64,000 bases of DNA from an uncultured Lachnospiraceae bacterium (GTDB lineage Bacteria; Bacillota; Clostridia; Lachnospirales; Lachnospiraceae). The stretch lies in NCBI GenBank assembly GCA_947589305.1, contig CANQAP010000001.1, forward strand, positions 523,052 to 587,051. The letters are read 5' to 3'. Position 1 is the stretch's first letter. Every line of letters begins with the position of its first letter. Of the stretch, positions 54,075 through 62,544 are shown piece after piece. Made by a program: the position numbers and the translations under genes. The notes beneath the pieces are model-generated. The model had not been told where the DNA came from. It saw only the letters and a program-made list of their open reading frames with translations, and made no database searches.

Positions 54075-55008
54075 TAAAATCGCCTCCGTAAATCCGGGCG
54101 ATCAACGCGCCTTCTTCAATGGCTGGATATTCCCGCATAGTGAAGACCAAACCGTCGCACGGAGCATATATCCGTTCTTCGACCGATCCGGTGATCACAT
54201 CGACGATCGTTCCGATCTTCTCACCCTTTTTCACCCGCATCGAATGCTTGATATTCGGGACGAACAAACCACTGCTTTCTGCATTGACAAACCATACGTC
54301 TCCGTCATTAGCAATCAGCGGTTTGCGTACTTCCTTGCCTTCTCCCTGCCAAATTCCCATTTTTCTCATCAGGGAGAAAATGCCGTCTACGATCTGCTCG
54401 CAATACTCATAATCGATCCGCAGAGCCACGCCCGCTTCGATCACCATAGTCTTCACTCCGATGGCGTTGAGGGCATAAGCAAGGCTGCCGGGACGCACAC
54501 TGGTCGAAGGATGGATCCAGACCAGCTCCGTATTCAGCAATTTGGCATACGGCATGACCGTTTCCACAATATCGTCATTTAACCGGACCTGCGGAATCTC
54601 ACGGATCAGGGAGTTACTCGAATGAATATCCAGACAGATATCCGCTCCCGCCATATCCTTAATCAGTCGGGACGCCGCATGTTCCAAGATCACTCCTTCA
54701 TCATCTCCCGGAAAGACCGTGTTCATATCCACGTCCATCAACGGGAAATCTCTGGTCTGCGCATCCAGTCCCAACGGATTCATAGCCGGATAAATATCCA
54801 CGATTCCCGTCAGATTTTGAAAGTCCTGCTTAATCCTCCGAATCACTTCATAACAGATATACTGTCCTCCCAGTTCATCCCCATGGCTTCCGGAAGCAAT
54901 ACATAAGCGGCGTTCTTTTCCCGTGCAGTCGTCCGGTGCCAAACGATTCCGCTTAATCCGCATGACTTCTTCTACTAACATTTCTACAGAAACTACCGTA
55001 TCGATCAT
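54067..55008 (-). CDS. Aspartoacylase/succinylglutamate desuccinylase family hydrolase
   Basis: A 313-residue zinc-dependent M14-like deacylase. Ligands H42 and E45 (ASGSHGDELGG) and H129 (CLDIHSSNS) are present. DMNTVFPGD is a substrate-region signature, and a catalytic glutamate is likely in TMVIEAGVAL. A lipoyl-like C-terminal beta domain follows (APCDGLVFTMREYPAI). Family members cleave N-acyl amino acids; the substrate here is unknown. AAGGAAG precedes the ATG. The downstream paralogue overlaps its end. Confidence 0.9.
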   Translation of the reverse strand: MIDTVVSVEMLVEEVMRIKRNRLAPDDCTGKERRLCIASGSHGDELGGQYICYEVIRRIKQDFQNLTGIVDIYPAMNPLGLDAQTRDFPLMDVDMNTVFPGDDEGVILEHAASRLIKDMAGADICLDIHSSNSLIREIPQVRLNDDIVETVMPYAKLLNTELVWIHPSTSVRPGSLAYALNAIGVKTMVIEAGVALRIDYEYCEQIVDGIFSLMRKMGIWQGEGKEVRKPLIANDGDVWFVNAESSGLFVPNIKHSMRVKKGEKIGTIVDVITGSVEERIYAPCDGLVFTMREYPAIEEGALIARIYGGDFNE

Positions 55009-55022
55009 TTCATCACTTCCTT

Positions 55023-55076
55023 AAAAAAAGACCGTCCCGAAATTCAGACATCTTCATCTGCTATTCAGGTCGGTCT
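55023..55076 (-). terminator. Terminator after the cheY-like gene
   Basis: On the minus strand AGACCG pairs with CGGTCT, with further pairing inside (CAGA with TCTG), and TTTTTTT follows directly. It ends the leftward CheX-like/CheY transcript. Confidence 0.85.
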
Positions 55077-55116
55077 CATTTTTCTATCATCAGAAATCCT
55101 TTCTAACGTATCATCA

Positions 55117-55479
55117 TTACGCTTCAATGACTTTCGTTAACGTTGCTATCAGTTGATCGGCATCAAACGGTTTCGGTATAAATTCATCAGCGCCGCTTTC
55201 AACTGCTTCTATCATTTTGTTTTTTTGTCCGGCAGCCGTGACCATTACCACCTTCGACTCCGGAAACGCCTCTTTGATCTTTTTCAGTCCGCCGATACCG
55301 TCTAATATCGGCATAGTGATATCCATAGTGACAACATCCGGCTGTAACTCCACATACTTATCATAACCTTCCTGTCCGTTCGTTGCCTCGCCTAAAACCG
55401 TATGACCTGCATGTTCCAAAATCCCTTTCAGAATCTTGCGGGAAGTTCTGGAATCATCCACAATTAAAAAATTTGCCAT
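55117..55479 (-). CDS. CheY-like single-domain response regulator
   Basis: A 120-residue receiver domain and nothing else. The acidic pair is in FLIVDDSRTSRK (D8, D9), the phosphorylation site is in VVTMDITMPILDG (D53), the threonine in VMVTAAG, and the lysine in FIPKPFDADQL. It lies 34 bases after the CheX-like gene, suggesting a signalling pair. No cheA or flagellar gene is in the window. Confidence 0.93.
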   Translation of the reverse strand: MANFLIVDDSRTSRKILKGILEHAGHTVLGEATNGQEGYDKYVELQPDVVTMDITMPILDGIGGLKKIKEAFPESKVVMVTAAGQKNKMIEAVESGADEFIPKPFDADQLIATLTKVIEA

Positions 55480-55513
55480 TTTTTAACACCTCTCAATATC
55501 CTTCTATCCTTTC

Positions 55514-56410
55514 TTAAACAATCTGCCATTTGGCATCCATGCACAATATCAGATCGATCTGCTTTCCGGAAATAAACATCGGAACCCGATACATCGGACC
55601 GTCTGTCTGAATATTTACCGGAGCTGTATACATCGACGGCGGCAGCAGCTCCAACTCAATATCCTGCTCCGAGCAATTCACCGCATACAGACCATTATTG
55701 CAATTAATAAACTCACATGCTGCATCCAATGAGTCCTCATCTATCTGAGAGAACGCTTCCTGACCGAATGTAGACGCCAAAGCCAATACGGCTTCACGTT
55801 CTCCCGCCATTCCCACAAAACAATCAAACGCGCCTTCCAATTCCTGAACCGCCATAAAATCAGCCGCGTAACTGTGGATCCGTTCCGTTTGTTCCAGTCT
55901 CAGATTCGTATCGATCAAACGTAGGATATTTCTTGCCATCAATGCTATGTACTCCTTTAAAGCTGGCGGAAGCGAAGGCTCCTTCATATATACGGAGACG
56001 ATCTGATCCAGATCATTGCTCTTAATAGCTTCCAGATCGGAAGCGCTTAAATGCTTTTCTTTTTTATATGCCGTGATCGCATCCTGAATTTCTTCCAACG
56101 ACAGATACCCATGGTCATTTAAAGCCTGAACAAACAGTAAGTATGGATCACCTTGTTTCTTCAAAAGCGTTTCCACATCCTCCTGCGTCAAATATCCCTT
56201 TTCCACAGCAATATCCCCAAACCTTCTGTCCTGAATCTGCTGCAGTTGATTGACTTCATCCGCCTGTTTTTCCGTCATCAAGCCGTCAATCACAGCCATC
56301 ATTCCCATCCGCAATCGGGATGTCTGAACCTCTTTTAACAGTTCGTCATACTGCTGTAATGTAATTAAGCCTTTCTCTTGAAGATATTTTCCGTAATAAA
56401 TCCCAAACAT
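55514..56410 (-). CDS. Protein with MshEN/GspE-N-like repeats and a CheX-like domain
   Basis: A 298-residue protein. The N-terminal half has repeated helical units of the form seen in type II secretion ATPase N-domains (YLQEKGLITLQQYDELL, then FGDIAVEKGYLTQEDVETLL). The C-terminal half, from about residue 185, resembles CheX/CheC, with a candidate phosphatase motif ExxN in AACEFINCNNG. CheX-type enzymes dephosphorylate CheY. The ATG at 56410 follows GAAGGAG; the frame to 56485 lacks a site and runs through the promoter. This domain combination looks unusual; c-di-GMP binding by the N-terminal repeats is possible but not shown. Confidence 0.7.
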   Translation of the reverse strand: MFGIYYGKYLQEKGLITLQQYDELLKEVQTSRLRMGMMAVIDGLMTEKQADEVNQLQQIQDRRFGDIAVEKGYLTQEDVETLLKKQGDPYLLFVQALNDHGYLSLEEIQDAITAYKKEKHLSASDLEAIKSNDLDQIVSVYMKEPSLPPALKEYIALMARNILRLIDTNLRLEQTERIHSYAADFMAVQELEGAFDCFVGMAGEREAVLALASTFGQEAFSQIDEDSLDAACEFINCNNGLYAVNCSEQDIELELLPPSMYTAPVNIQTDGPMYRVPMFISGKQIDLILCMDAKWQIV

Positions 56411-56456
56411 AGTATCTTCTCCTTCAACCTTTTCTATGTATGCCCTAATTAGTTCT

Positions 56457-56485
56457 ATTATACATAACCTCATAGGTAAAATCAA
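56457..56485 (-). promoter_or_regulatory. Promoter of the CheX-like/cheY pair
   Basis: On the minus strand TTGATT (56480-56485), 17 bases and a perfect TATAAT (56457-56462), about 47 bases before the start codon. Confidence 0.8.
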
Positions 56486-56519
56486 GATAAAACAGGTATG
56501 AGAAATTCCATATATTGCA

Positions 56520-56548
56520 TTGAATATTAGTATTTATTTTTGTATAAT
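56520..56548 (+). promoter_or_regulatory. Promoter of the GGDEF-EAL gene
   Basis: TTGAAT (56520-56525), 17 bases and TATAAT (56543-56548), 33 bases before the start codon. It is divergent from the CheX-like promoter. Confidence 0.8.
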
Positions 56549-56580
56549 ACATGTATCACTTAGACGATAAGGAGAACATT

Positions 56581-59016
56581 ATGTCTATCAAGAAGTCCCT
56601 ACAGTCTTCCATGGTTTTAGTGGCAAGCATACCGATCATTATCTTTGCCGCCTTAGCTATTTGGATCGCTTTTGTTAATTATATGAATGTTTCCCGCGAA
56701 TCCATCAAAACCACTGCAGAGGATTATCAAGAAGGGTTTAGCGCACAGCTCAATACACAGATCGTTGAAGTGGAAGCCGTCGCCAACCATAATGATATCA
56801 TCAGCCTGCTTTTAAAAAAGTATAATGACCCTTCTACCGACTTGATATCCGACACGGCATCCCGATCCAAGATCCATCAGGTTTTGGATCAGGCGTCCGA
56901 CAGCTTCAATGACCATGTCGTCTACAGTGTGTATGACATGGACGGCAGGTTGACATACAGTTCCGACGAGCATCTGATCGGCGAATACAGCCACTATGTG
57001 GAGGATATGGCGGTTATATTGGACACCATCGAGATCAACTCCACGCTTTCCCTAAACGGAAAAACCAATGCGATCCACATTTTAGCGCCGATCTCCGTCA
57101 AGGATAAATATCGTGTCGGGATCCTTGTCGCCAGTATTGACAGCGAATATTTCGGCAGCTTTATCTCTGCCGATAATGATACATATCTTTTGGACAACAC
57201 ATCCAACAGCCTGTTGGGAAACGAATTGCCGGATTTGGACATCCAGCAAAAAGCAGTTGCCGCACTTATCCAATATGACGGAGTCTCCGCCTCCTCAGGA
57301 TCCATTCTGATACGGGACGGTCTTTCCGTTTCATTATACGGCTATAGCATTATACCGGAATATCATTGGATTTATTTAGTCCGCCAAAATATGGATATGT
57401 ATGAATCCCTGCTGCGTTCTCTGTTACGCATCACTTTGATCCTTTTGGTAGTCTTTCTGTTTGCGACCATTATCACCAGCTCCAAGCTGGCAAAAAAATA
57501 CTGCAATCCGATTTTCCATCTGAATGATATCATGCTGCAGGCGACAAAGGGCAATCTGAATGTCCATTGCGAGATCGAGTCCGATGATGAATTCGGCGAA
57601 TTATCCAGATATTTTAACGATATGATGCAAATCATTTCCAATAACTATAACGAATTAACCGTTGCCAAAAACCAGTTAGAAAAAAATCAGAAAGAATTAC
57701 AGAAAAACTATAAACGTATCGAACAACTGGCATATACCGATACGTTGACCGGTCTTGCAAACCGCGCGGCATTTATGGAACAGGCTCATAATCTTTTCCA
57801 TAAATCGGACAGCCATACACAACGGGCGATCCTGTTCATCGATCTGGATAATTTCAAGACCGTAAACGATACGTTAGGTCATGATTATGGAGATCTACTG
57901 CTGCAGCAGATTGCCGCATCCCTAAGCAGTTCCATGTCCGAGAACGATATTTTGGCAAGAACCGGAGGAGATGAATTTCTGGTCCTGCGAAACCACGTTA
58001 CCACGACTGAAGAATTGGAAGAGTTTGCTTCCAAACTGATCACGGTCCTGAACCAGCCATTTAATCTGAAAGGGGAGATCGTGCATGTATCCATGAGTAT
58101 GGGCGTATCGATCTTTCCTCAAAACGGCTTAACTGTAAATGAATTAATCAAGAATGCGGATATCGCCATGTATTCTGCAAAAATGACCGGTAAAAACGGT
58201 TTTCGCTTCTTTAACAGCACGATGGAAGACGAGATCAATTATAAGAATGAGATTGAAGAAGTATTATACAGCGCGATTGACAATCGCGAAGTGTATTTGG
58301 TCTACCAGCCACAATGCGATATGGCAACCGGACGCATCACCGGCTGCGAAGCATTAATGCGTTTACGCAACGGATATCTGGGACAGATCCCGCCTGCCGA
58401 ATTTATCCCGATTGCCGAAGAATCCGGCATCATCAACGAACTCGGAACATGGGCAATGGAACAGGCATGCGACTTCAACCGCCAACTGATCGAAGCCGGT
58501 TACGGACCTTTGACCATGTCTGTGAACGTATCTATCGATCAGCTAAAAGATCCCGAGTTCATCAACCAAACCAAAGAGATCCTCAAACGCACCCGATTAT
58601 CTCCACAGTATCTCGAAATTGAAATCACGGAAAGTGTATTTATGCAATCCTTTGAAAGCAACGCTTCGCTTTTTCATGAATTAAGAGAGTTAGGCATCCG
58701 TATTGCATTAGACGATTTTGGCACCGGATATTCTTCCTTTAATTACTTGACGCAAATGCCGATCGATACTTTAAAGATGGATAAATCATTCGTAGACAAT
58801 ATCAGTGCCAATTCGAAAGACCGCTTTGTAGCGGAAACGATCATTTCTCTTGCACACAAGCTGGGAATCTCTGTCGTTGCCGAAGGTGTCGAGACATCCG
58901 ATCAGCTCCGTATCCTCAAAGAAAATGAATGTGATATCTTACAGGGATATCTGTTCAGCAAACCGCTCCCGGATGAATACTACCGGAACTTATTGGAATT
59001 GAACCAAACCGTATAA
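56581..59016 (+). CDS. Membrane GGDEF-EAL protein (cyclic di-GMP turnover)
   Basis: An 811-residue protein. First helix at about residues 12-36, an extracellular sensor region of dCACHE type (about 40-275), a second helix at about 282-304, then HAMP and a coiled coil. The GGDEF motif is intact at residues 462-466 (RTGGDEFLVL). The EAL domain starts at E590-A591-L592 and keeps EITES, DDFGTGYSS and VAEGVE. Both activities look possible; the usual RxxD inhibitory site before GGDEF is missing (SEND there). The ATG at 56581 follows AAGGAG. A terminator follows the gene, so it is monocistronic. Confidence 0.94.
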   Translation: MSIKKSLQSSMVLVASIPIIIFAALAIWIAFVNYMNVSRESIKTTAEDYQEGFSAQLNTQIVEVEAVANHNDIISLLLKKYNDPSTDLISDTASRSKIHQVLDQASDSFNDHVVYSVYDMDGRLTYSSDEHLIGEYSHYVEDMAVILDTIEINSTLSLNGKTNAIHILAPISVKDKYRVGILVASIDSEYFGSFISADNDTYLLDNTSNSLLGNELPDLDIQQKAVAALIQYDGVSASSGSILIRDGLSVSLYGYSIIPEYHWIYLVRQNMDMYESLLRSLLRITLILLVVFLFATIITSSKLAKKYCNPIFHLNDIMLQATKGNLNVHCEIESDDEFGELSRYFNDMMQIISNNYNELTVAKNQLEKNQKELQKNYKRIEQLAYTDTLTGLANRAAFMEQAHNLFHKSDSHTQRAILFIDLDNFKTVNDTLGHDYGDLLLQQIAASLSSSMSENDILARTGGDEFLVLRNHVTTTEELEEFASKLITVLNQPFNLKGEIVHVSMSMGVSIFPQNGLTVNELIKNADIAMYSAKMTGKNGFRFFNSTMEDEINYKNEIEEVLYSAIDNREVYLVYQPQCDMATGRITGCEALMRLRNGYLGQIPPAEFIPIAEESGIINELGTWAMEQACDFNRQLIEAGYGPLTMSVNVSIDQLKDPEFINQTKEILKRTRLSPQYLEIEITESVFMQSFESNASLFHELRELGIRIALDDFGTGYSSFNYLTQMPIDTLKMDKSFVDNISANSKDRFVAETIISLAHKLGISVVAEGVETSDQLRILKENECDILQGYLFSKPLPDEYYRNLLELNQTV

Positions 59017-59037
59017 CACGGATCGATCAAACAATAA

Positions 59038-59064
59038 AGAGGTTATGGCATATCCATAACCTCT
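59038..59064 (+). terminator. Hairpin after the GGDEF-EAL gene
   Basis: A perfect 11-bp stem AGAGGTTATGG/CCATAACCTCT with a 5-base loop, 21 bases after the stop codon. The T-run is poor, but the stem is strong. Confidence 0.7.
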
Positions 59065-59206
59065 ACTATCTGACAGAAATATCATTTTGATGATTGCCTT
59101 ATAGTTCCTGAATGTTTTACAAAATGTTATAATAAATTGATGGTTTAAACTACTTTGAAACTTCGATAATTATTTCCTCTTATTATCGTTTGTATCTGTC
59201 TTTCTG

Positions 59207-60409
59207 TTAATGGAAGCAGTGATTGCCGATAATCGTATAACTGCTATAAGATGCGTAATTCGCATATTTCACATTAATGAATCCCATGTAGCCACCGATA
59301 TTATTCACGCCGGACAGCGCCTCATTCGCTGCCTGCTGTGCCTGCGGCAACGGACCGTTTGTCAGATAACCGGTCATCACACTCCCGTTGACAGACGGGA
59401 ATTGTCCCTTTGCATAAATGACATCATAAATGGTAGAACCGTAGTATCCACTCCGTAACCGGTTCAGAACAACGTTTGCAACCGCCAACTGTCCTTCGTA
59501 CGGTTCATAACCGGCTTCCATGCTCACCAGACATGCCAAGAGATAGGCATCATCATAAGAAGCGGCGGTTGGCTCCTGCTGTGTCGTTTCCACGGTTTCG
59601 GCATTTGATGCCGCCTGAGCCTGCTGCGCCTGTGCTTCCGCCTGTCTTGCCTCTTCCTCCGCCTGCTGTGCCGCTGCGATTCTTGCCTGTTCTTCTTCGA
59701 TCGTGACAGCCGTATCCAAATGATATTCTACCGATAAAAACTCAGCGGAAACATATCCTTCCCAGTTTTCGTTCACCAGTACCCCGTACCAACCGTCCAA
59801 AGTCTCGGTGACGAATACCTCATCTTCTTTCTCTAATAATGCGATTGCTTCCGAATCCGTTGACGCTTCCCGTCTGACTTTCAAAGTATCAGCAGTCACC
59901 GTACCGACATATTTTCCGTATTCTTCCGCCAGCGCCTCCGCATCCTGACCGCTCACGATAAATTCCGTTTTTACATAACCGCTGACGTTTCCGGATGTGA
60001 TCTGCGTCCAATCGCCTTGCACTCCCACGATCTCTCCGACACAGCCCGGATACATCTTACCGACAATCTCGGAATCCGTTGACGCTTCCGCGCGTACATT
60101 CAGTGTATCTGTAATATTTGCGATAAAACGACCGTCGAACGGAGACGGCTCTAACACTGTCGATTCCTCATCCGCAGAAGATACCAAATTTACATCCACC
60201 GATTCTGTAGACGTCTGTGCGATGTCCTCATACACTATACTGGTACTGACTGAAGCCATTTCACTGTGAGCGCTGATATACAACTCTTTCGTCCGCTTTC
60301 GCGTGAAACGTCCGCTCATACACAGCGCAGTCAGCAAAACTCCCAGCGTGACAACGCCTAATATCATTCTGCCTATGATCTGATTCCGTCTGTTTTTCAT
60401 ATGTCTCAT
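59207..60409 (-). CDS. SH3-domain cell-wall hydrolase with SleB-type catalytic domain
   Basis: A 400-residue envelope protein. A membrane anchor or signal helix lies at about residues 11-33. Two bacterial SH3 domains follow (TLNVRAEASTDSEIVGKM and TLKVRREASTDSEAIALL). Next is a glutamine/alanine-rich linker (about 240-285), then a Hydrolase_2/SleB domain with the catalytic glutamate region LVSMEAGYEPYEGQLAVANV and VIYAKGQF. SleB-type enzymes cut cortex or wall peptidoglycan; here the SH3 domains suggest wall targeting. The start is either 60409 or 60400; neither has a strong site. A WalR-like box at the promoter supports a wall-remodelling role. Confidence 0.9.
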   Translation of the reverse strand: MRHMKNRRNQIIGRMILGVVTLGVLLTALCMSGRFTRKRTKELYISAHSEMASVSTSIVYEDIAQTSTESVDVNLVSSADEESTVLEPSPFDGRFIANITDTLNVRAEASTDSEIVGKMYPGCVGEIVGVQGDWTQITSGNVSGYVKTEFIVSGQDAEALAEEYGKYVGTVTADTLKVRREASTDSEAIALLEKEDEVFVTETLDGWYGVLVNENWEGYVSAEFLSVEYHLDTAVTIEEEQARIAAAQQAEEEARQAEAQAQQAQAASNAETVETTQQEPTAASYDDAYLLACLVSMEAGYEPYEGQLAVANVVLNRLRSGYYGSTIYDVIYAKGQFPSVNGSVMTGYLTNGPLPQAQQAANEALSGVNNIGGYMGFINVKYANYASYSSYTIIGNHCFH

Positions 60410-60508
60410 GATCTTATCTCATCTCCGTCTGATTGTGCATCCACGCTTCCGTATGGATGTATTTCAGATATGTATTATCGCATATCTATTAAATAAATGT
60501 TATAAATT

Positions 60509-60525
60509 GTTACATTTCTGTTACG
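60509..60525 (-). promoter_or_regulatory. WalR-like box at the SleB gene promoter
   Basis: On the minus strand CGTAAC, five bases, TGTAAC, against the WalR consensus TGTWAH-N5-TGTWAH (11 of 12 positions). A third hexamer TATAAC follows after four bases. The box covers the expected transcription start. Confidence 0.5.
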
Positions 60526-60530
60526 AATAC

Positions 60531-60559
60531 ACTATAGCAGATTGCTTCTTGCGTGTCAA
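60531..60559 (-). promoter_or_regulatory. Promoter of the SleB-type hydrolase gene
   Basis: On the minus strand a perfect TTGACA (60554-60559), 17 bases and TATAGT (60531-60536). The leader is about 115 bases. Confidence 0.8.
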
Positions 60560-60577
60560 GAGAAGCTATGACATAAT
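60549..60577 (+). promoter_or_regulatory. Candidate promoter of the pseudouridine synthase gene
   Basis: TTGCGT (60549-60554), 17 bases and CATAAT (60572-60577), 23 bases before the start codon. It overlaps the divergent hydrolase promoter. Confidence 0.5.
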
Positions 60578-60600
60578 TATGACAGAAAAGGAGACGGCTT

Positions 60601-61305
60601 ATGACACAGATACGACTGGACAAATTTTTGGCGGATGCCGGCATCGGCAGCCGCAATCAGGTAAAGCATCAGATCAAGCAGGGACTGGTCTCTGTCAACC
60701 GGATGCCTGCCAAAAGCGGCGATCAAAAAATCGCTCCCGAGACCGACCGGGTTCAGGTAGGCGACATGGTTATCGAATACCGTCCTTATGTATACTATAT
60801 GCTGAATAAACCAGCCGGCTGCGTCAGCGCCTCCAAGGATCCGACCTGCGACACCGTGCTTTCTTATCTGCCACCGCCCGTTCGTCCGGATCTGTTTCCG
60901 GTCGGTCGTTTGGATAAAGATGCGGAAGGTCTTCTGTTGATCACCAATAACGGACCGCTCGCACATCGCCTTCTCTCTCCCAAACGGCATGTAGAAAAAC
61001 AATATTATGTCGAAGTCGATTCCGAGATACCATCCAATGCCGTCCGGCTATTTACCGAGGGCATGGATATCGGGGAAAAGCATCCCACTCTGCCGGCTGT
61101 GCTGGAATGTCTCTCTCCCACCACGGCTTATGTTACGATCCATGAAGGAAAATTCCATCAAATCAAACGCATGTTTCTCGCAGTCGGATGTACGGTCACA
61201 TATCTCAAACGTCTCCGGATGGGTCCTTTAATCTTGGACGCCTCACTCCCACCGGGCGGCAGCCGGGCATTAAAGCAGGAAGAGATTGACGCTTTATTGC
61301 AGTAA
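60601..61305 (+). CDS. RsuA-family pseudouridine synthase
   Basis: A 234-residue enzyme. An N-terminal S4 RNA-binding domain (MTQIRLDKFLADAGIGSR) is followed by the synthase domain with the catalytic aspartate in FPVGRLDKDAEGLLLITN. IHEGKFHQIKRMF and LKRLRMGPLIL are RsuA/RluB-type signatures. The closest use is likely 16S rRNA U516 (RsuA), but RluB/RluF-type specificity cannot be excluded. AAAGGAG lies 9 bases before the ATG. Confidence 0.92.
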   Translation: MTQIRLDKFLADAGIGSRNQVKHQIKQGLVSVNRMPAKSGDQKIAPETDRVQVGDMVIEYRPYVYYMLNKPAGCVSASKDPTCDTVLSYLPPPVRPDLFPVGRLDKDAEGLLLITNNGPLAHRLLSPKRHVEKQYYVEVDSEIPSNAVRLFTEGMDIGEKHPTLPAVLECLSPTTAYVTIHEGKFHQIKRMFLAVGCTVTYLKRLRMGPLILDASLPPGGSRALKQEEIDALLQ

Positions 61306-61309
61306 CGCA

Positions 61310-61338
61310 TTGACACATTAAAGTTTTAGGAATAAAAT
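61310..61338 (+). promoter_or_regulatory. Promoter of tyrA-aroA
   Basis: A perfect TTGACA (61310-61315), 17 bases and TAAAAT (61333-61338), 49 bases before the tyrA start and just after the upstream stop codon. Confidence 0.75.
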
Positions 61339-61386
61339 ATTGTCATACCCTTTTGACTATATCCATGGGAGGAAACAAAAATCATT

Positions 61387-62493
61387 ATGAACTTATCCAA
61401 ATCATTTACCATCGGTTTTATCGGTTTGGGATTGATCGGCGGTTCTATTGCCAAATCGATCCGCAGAATTTTTCCGGACTATACGATCGTAGCGTTTGAC
61501 GTAGACGCCCATGCACTGGCTGCGGCTGTCCAAGAAGGAGTCGTCAATCTTCCGGCGACGCAGGTCGATGATACCTTTGCCGTATGCGACTATATATTTT
61601 TATGCGCTCCGGTACATTATAACATTGCTTATCTGTCCAGCCTCAAGCCATTAATGAAACCAAATTGTATCCTAACCGATGTCGGGAGCGTAAAGACCGA
61701 TATTTATCAGGCGATCTTCGATGCCGGATTAGAGCAATCTTTTATCGGAGGGCATCCGATGGTGGGTTCCGAACGTTCCGGTTATGAAGCGGCAAACGAC
61801 CATTTGATTGAAAACGCATATTATTTTATCACTCCGTCTTCTGCCGTGGATTCCAAAAAAACGGAAGAATTCACTACTTTTATTGAAGATTTGGGAGCGA
61901 TCACGATCGTATATCCGCCTGCCCGTCACGATCAAATGACGGCATATATCAGCCATATTCCGCACATTATCGCTTCGGAATTAGTAAATTTAGTACGCGA
62001 ACACGACGACGCAAAAGGAATGTTCCGCCAGCTTGCCGCCGGAGGTTTTAAGGATATCACAAGAATCGCATCCTCGAATCCGGTGATCTGGGAACATATC
62101 CTGCTGAGCAATTCCGGCAATATCATTGCCGGACTGGAGGAATATATCGAAGATCTGCAACAGGTCGTGCAGGCAATCCATAAAAAGGATCATACCTACA
62201 TCCATCAATTTTTTCAGGATGCCCAGACCTATCGGGATTCCATTCCGAACAATGCGACCGGCGTGATCCGGATGAATTATGAAATCTTTGTCGATATACC
62301 GGATGAAGCCGGAGCGATCGAAGGGGTCATCCGCCGTCTCAGCCAAGCATACATCAGCTTGAAAAACCTTGGAATTTCCCACAATCGGGAAGACGAGGAA
62401 GGCGTATTACGGATCTCTTTCTATGAAAATCAGGACGCCGTTACCGCCGCCCGTTTACTGCGTGAACAGGGATATACGGTTTATGAACGATAG
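61387..62493 (+). CDS. tyrA: Prephenate dehydrogenase
   Basis: A 368-residue NAD enzyme for tyrosine synthesis. The Rossmann motif is FIGLGLIGGSIAKSI, and the active-site region includes GGHPMVGSERSGYEAA with the conserved histidine. A C-terminal ACT domain from about residue 297 (FVDIPDEAGAIEGVIRRLSQ) probably binds tyrosine for feedback. It is a stand-alone enzyme, without a chorismate mutase part. aroA follows after 51 bases in the same direction. Confidence 0.95.
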   Translation: MNLSKSFTIGFIGLGLIGGSIAKSIRRIFPDYTIVAFDVDAHALAAAVQEGVVNLPATQVDDTFAVCDYIFLCAPVHYNIAYLSSLKPLMKPNCILTDVGSVKTDIYQAIFDAGLEQSFIGGHPMVGSERSGYEAANDHLIENAYYFITPSSAVDSKKTEEFTTFIEDLGAITIVYPPARHDQMTAYISHIPHIIASELVNLVREHDDAKGMFRQLAAGGFKDITRIASSNPVIWEHILLSNSGNIIAGLEEYIEDLQQVVQAIHKKDHTYIHQFFQDAQTYRDSIPNNATGVIRMNYEIFVDIPDEAGAIEGVIRRLSQAYISLKNLGISHNREDEEGVLRISFYENQDAVTAARLLREQGYTVYER

Positions 62494-62544
62494 TCATACA
62501 GGAACGATCACAACGCTGCTGCGTTAGAAAATGAGGAGAACATC

